DNA of 64,000 nt, taken from Sinohyriopsis cumingii. Its lineage: Eukaryota > Mollusca > Bivalvia > Unionida > Unionidae. Positions 7,921-17,964 of the stretch are shown one piece after another (position 1 is the first letter of the stretch; each line of letters starts with the position of its first letter). The position numbers were made by a program, and so were the translations under genes. The stretch is taken from the NCBI GenBank assembly GCA_028554795.2, contig CM068825.1, positions 159,445,553 through 159,509,552 of the forward strand, written 5' to 3'. The notes beneath the pieces were generated by a model, which saw only the letters and a program-made list of their open reading frames with translations, made no database searches and was not told the origin of the DNA.

Positions 7921-8166
7921 GGGGGGCCCAGAGTGGCCGAGTGGTCTAAAGCGCTCTCGGTTACGGATCACTGCCATCTCACCTCTGCGTGGATTCGAGT
8001 CCAGGATTCGGCCAATGTGGGTATGTGGGAAAGCTTGCCAGTAGCTTCTCGTAGGTCGGTGGTTCTTCCCGGGGTTTTCCCGGGTTCTTCCTCCACCATT
8101 AATACTGGCCGAGATGAATTGCCTATCATGTGCTGAAATATGGCGTTAAACCCCACAACAACAACA
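7921..8166 (+). mobile_element. tRNA-derived SINE, copy 1
   Basis: The 5' tRNA-like head shows a polymerase III A box (TGGCCGAGTGGTCTAAAG) and B box (GGATTCGAGTCC). The body contains a conserved CTTCCTCCACCATTAATACT domain, then GGCGTTAAACCC and a (CAA)n tail. A perfect 12-bp target duplication ACGTAATGACTC flanks it (7909-7920 and 8167-8178). Four more copies lie in this window. Confidence 0.9.
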
Positions 8167-8178
8167 ACGTAATGACTC

Positions 8179-9122
8179 TACACAGTTTTGATCAGTCAGC
8201 TGTTGTCTCGGCATTGTGTGCTATACAAGTGGATTACAATGCCAAGTCGTGCGAAAGTATGGGAAGTCTGCTGAGACACTGAACATTCCATTCGATTCTT
8301 ATATATCCATCTATGTGTATATGTATTACAAGGGGTTAAAACCAGCTACATTCACTTGGTACATACCTTTTACAAGGTTTAGACCCGTGTCAGTACCAGG
8401 TATGTGTCGGCCACCTGTGTACACAGGGAAAACAGCAAAGTTGTGCGCCAACCCACGAAAACGATATTTTAGAAGTTTCATCATCTTATCTGATTGTTTG
8501 TAGTCATGATAGTCAAACAATGATATTTCTTTCTTTTTGTGCTACATTGCCGCCCTTTATTTTACAAACGAGCGAGTGTTTTCTTTGATGTTTATATGGA
8601 GTGAAAAGAAAGCACTCTGTGGAGATACCGACTGCTCTAATATTATTTATTTTGGTCATTAAAAAAAAAAACAGAATAGGGAATGGGCACATTATATGAA
8701 AGCAAGTCATGAGATTGCGTAACGTTAGTAAATAAAGGTAAGAAAAAAAAATGGATGGAAATTCTAACTAAAACTGCACATCGGAAGTGTATTTATTTCC
8801 TACTCTAGAACAACAGACTTGATCCTTTTTATCTTCGGGTTTTCATAGACAAACTAAAAAAATATCAAGTTTCGACTTTTTGTGATCGTTTGCAATTAAC
8901 GTGTCTTTCCCACATTCGTTTCCGCACATTAGCTTATTGTCCTACCTATATACTATTATAGGGTGTGATATAAACGAAACCATTTTATGAGCCATGAAAC
9001 ATGATTATTAAGGTTTTTGTTCAGCCTTTCACACTGCAGACAGTCCAAATAAATGTTTCGTGTTGAATTTATATGTATTTGATTTAATATTGTACATGTG
9101 GCAAACTGATTTATTTTCTCGT
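8179..9122. other. Spacer before the second element, no gene seen
   Basis: AT-rich sequence without a frame of coding character. A 95-residue + frame at 8216-8503 has no recognisable domain and no sign of splicing. The right edge (9118-9122, CTCGT) is the left target-site repeat of the Polinton. Confidence 0.4.
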
Positions 9123-9634
9123 AGCAGCAGAGAGGGTGAACAGACCACTTGATCCGTCACGTACGTTTTTCAGACAAAAAAAAAAATAGTGACCTTTCAT
9201 AGAGGTAACTACCGTTACCGCATCATTGTTTGACCCAAACAAACAAGGGATGCGGTCGTCACCCTCTCTGCTGCTATTGTTCAGAGTAATCCTGGGAATC
9301 TTTGAATCTCAAATAATACTCTATCTCTGTTGGTGGTTTTTCTATTTTTGGATTTTTTTTTTTTCTATTTTTATAATATATCATTAAACTTCTATATCGA
9401 TCTCCACCGCAATTTGCACAAATCTGATATAATCCTCTAACGCCGTTGTTACATCCAACACAATGTCGTGAACCAGCATGAGGATTTTTTGATAAAATAT
9501 AATTATGTCTCCTGCAGTATTCTCCATGGCACCTTTTATCACATTTATCTGTTGTTCCTTGAATCAGCCACGCACACTTGTGCATTATATTAATGATATC
9601 TGTTTAATTAAATTTACATCCTCTCTGCTGCTAT
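9123..9634 (+). repeat. Left terminal inverted repeat
   Basis: 512 bp matching 25686-26194 in reverse with a small number of substitutions and A-run length differences. The end motif AGCAGCAGAGAGG appears at 9123, in reverse at 9263-9275 and in reverse again at 9620-9632. The outer 153 bp (9123-9275) is thus itself bounded by 17-bp inverted repeats, and the remainder contains a gene. Confidence 0.9.
9274..9585 (-). CDS. TIR-borne zinc-finger-like protein, left copy
   Basis: Intact 103-residue frame from ATG at 9585 (context aatataATG). Cysteines and histidines are arranged MHKCAWL..GTTDKCDKRCHG EYCRRH, then RHCVGCNNGVRGLY and ICANCGGDRY, so at least two Cys/His clusters capable of binding zinc. 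The C-terminus is charged. The stop overlaps the inner end motif of the TIR. I do not recognise the family outside such elements; location in both TIRs suggests a DNA-end function or dosage, which is inference. A second copy is at 25735-26046 and a diverged one at 15115-15336. Confidence 0.75.
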   Translation of the reverse strand: MHKCAWLIQGTTDKCDKRCHGEYCRRHNYILSKNPHAGSRHCVGCNNGVRGLYQICANCGGDRYRSLMIYYKNRKKKNPKIEKPPTEIEYYLRFKDSQDYSEQ

Positions 9635-10293
9635 TCATCCAAATATTTTATCAAGACCTACACGATATCTTGTTCTAGGATCGTGCAAATTTATTGTTAT
9701 AAATCCATGCGGAGTAGCTTGCGCTCGTGAAAAGAAGTTTTTAAATTTAATTATATCCATGTCACCGCTGCACCAGGTTTGATGAATATTTCTCATCGTG
9801 TGTGTATCAACTCCATTAAACACAACTAAAATATTACAATTATCTCTGATCACTTTTGGTATTTGTGTGTATCGTTGAGTAACGTAAATGACATCAGTGT
9901 TTTTATGTCTACCTCGAGAAAATATTCTAGCTGGGTTTGTTTGTTTATCCAGCCTCACATCGTCGTATACAATCAAATTATTAATAAATCCTCTATGGAA
10001 TCTACTGATGGTGCTTCATCAATATCAGTTATAAACTTGATAACATCGTCATCCAGTAATCGCGCGTTTTCATTAAAATCCTTGAGCACATCATAACATC
10101 GTTGATCATCAACTGACGGGGTTTCCAAATACAATTTATCCCACTTTAACCATCTTATTATAAGATTAAGTAACAACTGTGTCTTTCCACTTCCAGATGG
10201 TCCTATTATTATCATTCTGATTGAATTCAGTAACGCAGGATGGTGTTTGACAGGTTCTCGTTTTCTTCTCGCTGAGAAATCAATTATATCCAT
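9635..10293 (-). pseudogene. FtsK/HerA-type DNA-packaging ATPase, frameshifted
   Basis: The start is ATG at 10293. The first frame (to 9973) has a Walker A motif, MIIIGPSGSGKTQLLLNLII; the second frame (9976 to 9635) has a hydrophobic-acidic Walker B block, VYDDVRLD, followed by sensor-like VIYVTQRYTQIP. Together these are the order and spacing of the A32-like genome-packaging ATPases that load DNA into preformed capsids. The break is a one-base shift near 9970-9985, in an AT-rich stretch. Size (~220 residues) is normal for the family. It is divergent to the PLA2-like gene with only 16 bp between start codons. Confidence 0.82.
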
Positions 10294-10309
10294 GCTATAT
10301 AAAATATCT
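10294..10309. promoter_or_regulatory. 16-bp divergent start region with TATA-like core
   Basis: The whole interval between the two divergent ATGs is GCTATATAAAATATCT. If both starts are right, promoter and leaders must be extremely short or must overlap the opposite gene. Similar AT-only sequence ending in ATAATG precedes most starts in this element. Confidence 0.4.
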
Positions 10310-10875
10310 ATGGATTTATATTGTGTAAAGTGCAGGACGCGTACCCCCGACGGATACACTAACAACTATTACCACAAAAAATAATAAATCAGCAGTTACT
10401 GGTAAGTGTACGCGGTGTGGTACAAAGAAATTCAAATTTATCTCCACTGACAAGTCAGTGCAGTCAGGTGAAAAACCAAAACCAAGGTCAAGTAAAAAAA
10501 AAAAAAAAAAAGCAACGCGGAGGTGATATTGCAGCAAAATTAACAAAGTTACCGGGAACTCCGTGGGCTAAATACCCAGGAGAAAAACATCTACCAATTA
10601 ATTATTGCGGTCCTGGTACTCGACTCGATATCAGGCTTGATAATCAGGATCAACCAAAACCAGGCGAGGAACCAATAAACGCTACTGATAAAGCATGTCA
10701 TGCTCATGATGTTGCGTATAAAAGCAATGATCTACAATATAGGCATATTGCAGATGTGAAATTAATTCATGCGCTGAATTCTATAAAAAATAAAAATATC
10801 AAAGAAAAATTAGCTAATTGGTTAGTAAGATCTACGATGAAAGGTAAATTAGCACTTGGGGCTGGTAATATATAA
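10310..10875 (+). pseudogene. Zinc-ribbon plus phospholipase A2-like (VP1u-type) protein, frameshifted
   Basis: Three frames in order. From ATG 10310 the first encodes MDLYCVKC, half of a zinc ribbon; the second encodes GKCTRCGTKKF, the other CxxC half; the third (to 10875) contains YCGPGTRLD, the Ca-binding loop, and ATDKACHAHDVAY, with the catalytic His-Asp of secreted-type PLA2 as in parvovirus VP1u. Polintons are known to carry such a protein; in parvoviruses the enzyme opens the endosomal membrane during entry. The breaks are at an A6 run near 10376-10381 and at the A18 run near 10495-10512. The family has no separate signal peptide here. It ends 2 bp before the integrase. Confidence 0.75.
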
Positions 10876-10877
10876 AA

Positions 10878-11832
10878 ATGGAATCGATTTATTATTCTCC
10901 AAGAGGATACTGGAAAGGTAAAGCAGCAATTAGTAAACTTGCTGATGCAGCAGCGGTTAAACATTCTACTGCTAAAGCGTGGTTATCCAAGCAGGGAATA
11001 TGGCAAATTTACCTACCACCACCTAAGCAAATTCGATTTGCACATTTCGATGTTAGTGTTCCTAATGAAGTTCATCAAGCTGATATTCTGTTTTTACCAC
11101 ATGATACTGTACGTAGAAAAACGTACAAATACGCGCTAACCGTTGTTGATTTTGCAAGTAGATATAAAGATGCAGAACCGCTATCAACGAAAACAGCATC
11201 TGAAGTATCCGATGCTTTTAAACGAATTTATCAACGAGGACCATTACGATGGCCACAGCTGCTACAGGCTGATCCTGGCAAGGAATTTCTTGGTCCAGTA
11301 TCATCGCTGATGAAACAACATAATATCAAACTACGACGAGGACATACTGCAATTCATCGTGATCAGGCAATTGTTGAACGATTTAATCGAACACTCGCTG
11401 AGCGGTTATTTGGATATCAATACGCGAAGGAATTTTTTCAGGATACGAGATCTCGTGAATGGGTTGCAAGATTACCAAGTGTGATAGCAGCGTTAAATAA
11501 CGAGATCACTCGAACAACCAACATGAAACCTATTAATGCAATTACCAAAACAAATATACCTACACAACGACGTGATCTTTCAGCACAGCCAGTATTAGGT
11601 AATATCACTGTTAGGTATTTATACGAGCCCGGTGAACTTGAAGGTGGTAAAAAAAAGAGCGACTGATCCTATTTGGAGTGTTACCACACATAAGATATCC
11701 ACCGTAACAAGATCCTCAGGTAGACCCGCAATCTACAGGCTGGATTCAACTGCTCCTCAACGTGGATTTGTACGTGAACAATTACAAGTAATTCCCGAGG
11801 ATACACAATTACCACCGCGATCACTTAACTAG
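10878..11832 (+). pseudogene. Retroviral-type DDE integrase, frameshifted near the C-terminus
   Basis: The first 262 residues (10878-11666) contain the integrase core: first Asp in EVHQADILFLP, second Asp in LLQADPGKEF, and Glu in QAIVERFNRTLAER about 35 residues later, the DD35E arrangement. An N-terminal helical region precedes it. The C-terminal chromo/SH3-like part (ATDPIWSV.. to GFVREQLQVIPEDTQLPP) is in another frame ending at 11832; the switch is at an A8 run near 11650-11657. Integrase inserts the linear element and creates the target duplication. It is convergent with the polymerase gene, whose stop lies at 11825, so the two 3' ends overlap by a few bases. Confidence 0.85.
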
Positions 11833-14800
11833 CTCCGTTACGTCGGTTACACTCAAGACAGGTCAACATGATATTTTCTCGTGTATGACCGCGACTGTTA
11901 TCTTTTCTGTCTACGGTAAATTGTCTTGGATCATTTTTTAGATACTGCCATAACATTATACAATTACAACTTGCACAATGAATATTCTGTTGTTGTTTCA
12001 ATGTGCTGATACATTCAACGTCGAGATCAAATTCTCGATTATTTTTTTATCAGATTGTTTATAACCAGCTAATTTTTTTCTTATTATATCGTTGTCACCT
12101 CGACATTTATCGAGGTCATCATTAGTCACTGACGAGTTCATGACGATTAGTCTCAGCTGAGATATTTTTCTAACTCGAGACACTGCAAGATAAACTAAGT
12201 TTGACCATTCGATCGACGATCCAAACAACTGTATCAGTAACAGTTAATCCCTGAGATGAATGAATCGTCATTGCGTATCCAAGCGTCCACGAGGATTTAT
12301 CAGCACGTAGAGCATCTTCAACAGTGTTGATATCAACTGTGATAATATCATTCAGCACAAGATTCTGTTTCCCCTGTCCTGGTATATCAACGTCAATATT
12401 TTGCCGTCGCGTATCTGCTGGTCGATAACATAACGGAACTGGCAATGTTGGATATTTTTCTTTATGCAACTGAAACAACTCTCGTTGAAGTGTATCACGA
12501 ACTATCTTTCTACTTGCAGCTATTAAATCGGTTGGTCGCCACGTCTGCAGAAAGTCGTTCATGGGTGTTTCTGAAATTATTCCACGCATTACTTCACACT
12601 GAATTTTATTCGGTTGTAGTCTGATTAATTTTTTAAACTGTTTCAACGTTGCATCAAGTGCTCTATGATCATCATTTATTTCTTCGTAATAATCGACAAA
12701 GTTTTTTAGCCATTCATGTGGAGATGGTCTAACAAACGGTGGTGGTTGACCATGATCGCCGCACATTATCACAGCAGTATTTCTTTTTAATAACCAATCT
12801 AGAAATATTTTTAATGTTTCTAACGGCACCGTGCATATTTCATGCCAAATGATGATCCTTGGAATGTATTTCTCGCCCATCCTTAAAGATGTCCATGTAT
12901 CACCCTTCCATCGGAAGAAGCTGTGATAAGTATATGATTGTACTCCTCGTTGTTTCATTTCTCGAGCGAGTCTGTGTGTAGGTGTCAGCACGATCATATC
13001 TGAGTTCTGAAATAGTTCGATCGCTCGAGTGGTTTTACCAGAACTACCCGGTCCGTTTATGTATATCGTTTTATATCTAGCTATTGGATCATATACCGAT
13101 GGTAACAACGAAGTTGTCGATGATATATCTGATCGCTGGTTTTTATAATAATCATCTTTGATCGTAACATCTGCTGATCTTGTATAATCAAGTATATTTT
13201 CTTTCTTTATTCTCCATGAACCCCACGGTGCATCATCGTCCGTAAAATTATCCAACAACGTTGCATATTTCTTATCGATATAGAACGAATCCGTTGCAAC
13301 CCTAACTGCGGTATCAGGAAATTTATTTATCATAGATAGCAAGTTTATGCTCACGTAGGCCAACATCGATGATCTTAACTGCGTATACTGAGGCGATTCT
13401 CCATCCATATAGCTTACAATCGTACCTAATCGTGTTTCATTTTGATAAATAAACGTCTTCGCGGTTTATAAATATATTTCTCGCTGCTGCATCAGCAACT
13501 ATAAAATCGTATTCGGTATCATCCAGTATTAATCGTGCATGACGTTGTTTATGATCATATGCTCCACCTTGAGTAAACTTTCCTATTATTTTTCTTCCAA
13601 GATCCTTTGCTGTTTTATCGCTATTATTTAGTTTAATCTCGAGGATTCTAGGCACTTCTTTGACAATATCATCGGGTGAAGCGTCAGGACATTTTTCTTT
13701 AAATTCCTTAATGACCTCATCGAGACTGATATTTTCCCTCGGTGGTAACCAAACCTCGGATTGTTTCTTATATGATATAATTGCCTCACTAACCACCAAC
13801 GATACCAATATCGCACAATCGAGCATATATCGTAATAAAACTATTGGTGCCCAGCGTTTTTCTGAGAAATGTCTACCAAACCAAACATAACATATCGTAT
13901 GAAGATCCATAGCAAACTCGAATGATTCAACACAAGCAAATCCAGTTAGATCAAAATCCGGCAATGGTCCATTTATCGATACTCGCGTCATTTCATGTGA
14001 TGGATGACCGAACCTTGCAAAATAATTAGAACAATCTCCGTATCCGAGAAAACTTCCTGGATAACACACAACCGTATCAACAGATATCATATCGTTGTAA
14101 TTATATTTGGTGTTCCACAATCCGCCGTGGCCATACTCAACACAACTTGATTGTACATCCGAAAGAAATTCATTTCGGGTTGGTTTCCACGAGTTTTTTT
14201 ATCTAGCAACATGAGCTGCAACAGATGGAACAGTAAAACAGTTGCTGAGCAACTCATCAATGTTTTCTGAATATCTTTGAGCAAGATTTTTCATTTCTTC
14301 ATGAAGGGATTCTTTACGATATATTTCACCTTTAGGTCGCACAAATTGATCATATTTTTCATCATCTGAGCTCTTAAATAACCACACTGACAAAGGATCA
14401 TTTTTACTTATTTTGTTAATAAAATCAGACATGTTATCATCATAAAATTTAACAGTTCGATTTCGTGGAAATATTGTTACTGGGCTAGTCCATGCATGCG
14501 AGTTATGATCAATGATATTTATTGGAGTTCCTTTTGATTTATACTTTGATTCATACAAAATCTCTCCTGTTATCGTCGCTACGGTTATTGGGTGTTTTAA
14601 TCTTTTTCCTAACTCAGTGACATCTTTGATAGACGCCCCGGTATCTTTAACTGCTTCGCCCCAATCGTTTATTATTTTACGTCTTTTATCTGTTAAACCG
14701 TTTCCACGGGCCGCGTTTGTAAAATGTTATATTACTCGTTCAGCTACACAGTTTATTTTTGAAAATTTTATTGGCGCCAGTTTATCAACGCTAGGTTTTT

Positions 14801-15069
14801 CATTTATCACATAGATTCCATAAATAACTGCTGTTACAGGATACACCTTTGGCGTTGACTTTGTCATCACGAATAATCTTGAACGTTGACCAGACATGAG
14901 ATGCACCATCTGCGTGAAATTCTTTCTTGGCGTCGTGAATTTTATTGATCAAACCTTTATTTTTCCGATCGACCAGATCTCGTATTGACACGTCAGGAGA
15001 TATCCTGTCGAGGTTGAATTTACTTGTTTTCCAAGGCTTTATTCGGGATAATCTCTCAAACTCATCCAT
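11825..15069 (-). pseudogene. Type-B DNA polymerase continuous with SF1 helicase and HNH-like zinc motif
   Basis: Start ATG 15069 (MDEFERLSRIKPW). The polymerase part runs to about 13250, with the palm motif VRVATDSFYI near its end. An SF1 (Pif1/RecD-like) helicase follows in the same frame: Walker A GPGSSGKTTRA, VLTPTHRLAREM, WHEICTVP, CGDHGQPPP, then TIHSSQGLTVTDTVV. The C-terminus has CASCNCIMLW and GHTRENIMLTCLECNRRNG, a Cys4/His HNH-like module. Frame breaks occur near 14850, 13435, 12225 and at a T7 run near 12040, with in-frame TAA at 14727-14729 and 14199-14201. About 1,080 codons in total. The helicase frame itself (13408-12170) begins inside the polymerase palm, so the fusion is directly visible. 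Replication of the element is the expected role. Confidence 0.8.
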
Positions 15070-15114
15070 ATTATATTTCAGACAGGTATTTAAATAAAAA
15101 TTATTATATATACA

Positions 15115-15336
15115 ATGTCTCAATGCAAATGGTTAATGATCGGATCATTAACTCGTTGTAATAAATCCTGCAGGAAGGAATTCTGCGGACAACACATGCA
15201 AAACGTTCACCGTGGAAGCTTAGGACTAATACCATGTCTGCGGTGTGGTGCTGGAGTACGAGGAAAAACATAGTTGTGTGCGTGTTGTGGTGGTAACGAT
15301 ACAGAGAGCTTAAAAGCTGTTATGACAAAAAAATAA
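15115..15336 (+). pseudogene. Internal relative of the TIR zinc-finger gene, with in-frame TAG
   Basis: A frame of 73 sense codons plus terminal TAA, interrupted by TAG at 15271-15273. It shares the spacing CKWL..GS..RC.KSCRKEFC.QH, then CLRCGAGVRG and CACCGGND, with the TIR-borne proteins (CAWL..GT..KC.KRCHGEYC.RH, CVGCNNGVRG, CANCGGD). At the stop position the TIR copies have Gln (VRGLYQIC). The C-terminal charged tail is shorter. It starts 45 bp from the divergent polymerase start, in the context tatatacaATG. Confidence 0.7.
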
Positions 15337-15437
15337 CGACCCTGACAGAGTCAATAACAACGCTACAAAATCCGTGGAGGATTATCTAACTAAGTTTTCA
15401 GACAAATTATGATTTAAACAAATGATATTATTGTATA

Positions 15438-15947
15438 ATGGAGAAAAATATGAACCACGAGTTTATAAAGCATCCTACAATAACAAACTACGAATCGAAT
15501 ATTAATGGTATGATCAGAAATTGTCAGAAAAAAGTACCAATTGGTTTTGTTACTAATACTGGTTATCTATTGTTTACTGCTGGGAAGAAAAATTATCTCT
15601 GTCATCGTTTCATATACGAGTGTCTCAAGGGGTTGATCAAAGATGGTCTAGTGATCGATCATATTGACGGGAATCCTCAAAATAATAGTTTATCCAATCT
15701 TCAAACTGTTACACAGAGCGAGAACTCTGCACTGGGAGGGACTGGTAAATATGACAGAACAATTGTAAGGAGGGCGGTAAAATCCACAAACATAGAAACT
15801 GGCGAAGAAATCATATTTCAATCAATGAACGCGGCTGCGAAATACTTTGATATTAACTCGCGTGTGGTAAAATACGTCGCAGAAAATATAACCAAATCCA
15901 CTCTTTCCAAGAAATATAAACATAAAATCATGTTCCAATATTGTTAA
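15438..15947 (+). CDS. HNH homing-type endonuclease
   Basis: Intact 169-residue frame from ATG 15438 (context gtataATGG). Residues ~45-90 carry LCHRFIYECLKG, then VIDHIDGNPQNNSLSNLQTV, the HNH_3-type signature with the DH..GN..NN.L.NL core; the C-terminus (SMNAAAKYFDI..RVVKYVAENI) resembles the NUMOD1/helix-turn-helix DNA-binding module often linked to it. Such enzymes make site-specific breaks and are usually selfish genes in phages and large DNA viruses. Here it is free-standing in the interior of the Polinton, and it is one of the few long undamaged frames of the element. An internal ATG (MNHEF) is an alternative start. Confidence 0.85.
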   Translation: MEKNMNHEFIKHPTITNYESNINGMIRNCQKKVPIGFVTNTGYLLFTAGKKNYLCHRFIYECLKGLIKDGLVIDHIDGNPQNNSLSNLQTVTQSENSALGGTGKYDRTIVRRAVKSTNIETGEEIIFQSMNAAAKYFDINSRVVKYVAENITKSTLSKKYKHKIMFQYC

Positions 15948-16620
15948 TGAGATAAACTATCATCACTATCAAGTAATTACCTCGAATTATGTTTATTAAC
16001 CATTTTTTAACCATTTATCCTTTTTTGTCAGAAAATCTTATTTTTATAATACTTATTTTTTGACTCATGTGAAAGGGAGATTACTTCTGTATGTATATAT
16101 TTATCCGTAGATTTCTGAGTTTTATGGTCGTAATTGGTCAATTATATATCTACGTCGTAATTAATTACTCGTAGAGGATATTTATGGTTTTTAGCTCAGA
16201 AAATAAATATATAAACGTATTTCCCATCATACAATGTAGCGAGCTATTTTTAGATCTGTTACGAGAAATCGAGACAGAACACGTAGTTTATATACTTACA
16301 ATCTGTTTAGAAACCGCTATTATAATGCATAAATATTTGAACCGATCTGTATAAAAATGTTTGATAATGCAGCGGTAGCATGTATATAGACAGAACACGC
16401 TGTTTATATATTTACAATCTGTTACGAGAAATCTTGCCAGAACACGCTGTTTATATATTTACAATCTATTCAGAAACCTCTGTTTTAATGCAGATATATT
16501 CAGAAACCGCTGTTTTAATGTAGAAATATTTACAATCTATTCAGAAACCACTGTTTTAATGCAGATATATGTATAACTTACAATCTATTCAGAAACTGTA
16601 GCTATATAATAATTTCTGGA
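15948..16620. repeat. AT-rich stretch with interspersed 40-bp repeats, no gene
   Basis: From 16230 the unit ACAATCTATTCAGAAACC.C followed by TGTTTTAATGCAGATATAT, and the related ACAGAACACGCTGTTTATAT, recur five or more times at irregular spacing. No frame of coding character is present. Confidence 0.55.
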
Positions 16621-16636
16621 ACGTATATTGTTAGAT

Positions 16637-16708
16637 GATTCGATAGCTCAGTTGATAACGTATCGGACCGTAATACTTGAGGTCTGGCGATCGAATCCCC
16701 ATGGCTGA
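16637..16708 (+). other. tRNA-like sequence
   Basis: TAGCTCAGTTGATAACG resembles an A box and GATCGAATCCC a B box at tRNA spacing. The acceptor arms do not pair and the T stem has a mismatch, so it is a degenerate tRNA or SINE head rather than a functional tRNA gene. Confidence 0.35.
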
Positions 16709-16744
16709 CAACTGGTCGGTGGTTACGCATATTTGCGATTTTTA

Positions 16745-17530
16745 TAATTAATTGGGGCCCCGCCAGCCCCTCTGCGCTCAACAGAACCCCTCCAACCACA
16801 CGTCACTGGTGGTTGATACATGTTTTGTATCACCCACGGGCTGATTATGGGGGTGTGTTCTGTTGAGCGTAAAAAATGGCCTCATATATGTTTGTGCCGT
16901 CATTCATTTATTGTATATACTCATTCATTGTATGTTTGTGCTGTCATTCATTCATTGTATATACTCATTCATTGTATGTTTGTGCCGTAATTCATTCATT
17001 GTATATACTCATTCATTGTATATATTTCATGTCATTCATTGTATGTTTGTTTAGTCCTTAATTAAGATTATATGTTGTGTGTATCCTCTAAACTTGCTAG
17101 AATACGGTGGTAAGCTAGAAGTTATGGAGATTGGTGTAAATATGTAAATACTACGTGTTGTGTTCCGTGTATCCTCTAAACTTAGTAGAATGCGGTGGCA
17201 AGCTACGAGTTTAATGGGGATTATATGTTGTGCTGTCTTCACCAAACGCACCCTCTTGGGCCTCTAGACCGTTGTTTGACGGGTTAGGGGCTCTCATAGG
17301 GGGTAGTGTTTCGTGTGCCCGTGAACTTGGTAGAATGCGGTGGCAAGCTACGAGTTCTGGGCTGTAAATATGTAAATACTATATTTTGTGCTGTGCCTGT
17401 TGAACTTGGTAGAATTCGGTGGCAAGCTACGAGTTCTGGGTTGTACTGTCCTTGTATGTTGTGCTGTGCCCCTTCCTGAACCTGCTAAAAGACTCGAATA
17501 GAGGTTCATAGGGGATATATTTTTTCTTTT
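16745..17530. repeat. Hairpin plus two repeat arrays, no gene
   Basis: A hairpin has arms 16775-16793 and 16849-16869 (CGCTCAACAGAAC and its complement) enclosing a smaller stem around GATACATGTTTTGTATC. Three 44-bp tandem copies (GTTTGTGCCGTCATTCATTC..) follow at 16890-17022, with a shortened fourth to 17052. From 17060 to 17460 a unit AACTTGGTAGAATGCGGTGG then CAAGCTACGAGTT recurs four times. Base composition is richer in GC than the flanking Polinton DNA. Confidence 0.6.
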
Positions 17531-17550
17531 AAATATATATATACTAAATA

Positions 17551-17964
17551 ATGAACTATGAAAATATCAATGATGTAATTGTTGCTATTAAAAAATTAAA
17601 AAAAGACAGTATTAATATATCTGATGAACTGAATCCTGAAAAGATTATTTCTGATTTTGAAATCTTACAAGAACGTAAAAATGATGGTGGTTTTACACTG
17701 TCGTCTGAATACAAGTTTATAAAACGAATTCAGGCAGCGATGATCCGGTCACTATCTGCAGTAAAAGATGATCAGGTCAAGGAATTCATTCCTCTCTCTG
17801 CCACAGTAGAAAAAATTAGATCGGAGTTATCCCACGAATACGAGGCAAAAAAACCCGTTAGTACTCGTATAAGACAATTTAAAAAAATTATGTTAGCGAG
17901 TAACTTCGTTACTGGTGAAGCGATCCAAAGTAACTTCGTTGGTGAAACGACCGAACAAGTGTAA
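17551..17964 (+). CDS. Hypothetical 137-residue protein
   Basis: Intact frame from ATG 17551 in the AT-only context typical of this element (actaaataATG). The product is hydrophilic and mostly helical (MNYENINDVIVAIKKLKK.., IRQFKKIMLASNF), with no membrane segment, Cys motif or recognised domain. The C-terminus contains a short internal repeat, SNFVTGEAIQ / SNFVGETTEQ. It stands alone between two noncoding repeat regions and is the last + gene before the minus-strand virion block. Being undamaged amid decayed genes is its only notable property. Confidence 0.5.
   Translation: MNYENINDVIVAIKKLKKDSINISDELNPEKIISDFEILQERKNDGGFTLSSEYKFIKRIQAAMIRSLSAVKDDQVKEFIPLSATVEKIRSELSHEYEAKKPVSTRIRQFKKIMLASNFVTGEAIQSNFVGETTEQV

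Noticed and set aside
7933..8136. tRNA-Ser/Leu gene suggested by A and B boxes
   Set aside because: No acceptor stem pairing; it is the head of a SINE with target duplication and four other copies.
10316..10546. Minus-strand hydrophobic 76-residue frame
   Set aside because: Antisense of the zinc-ribbon/PLA2-like gene; poly-Phe arises from the A18 run.
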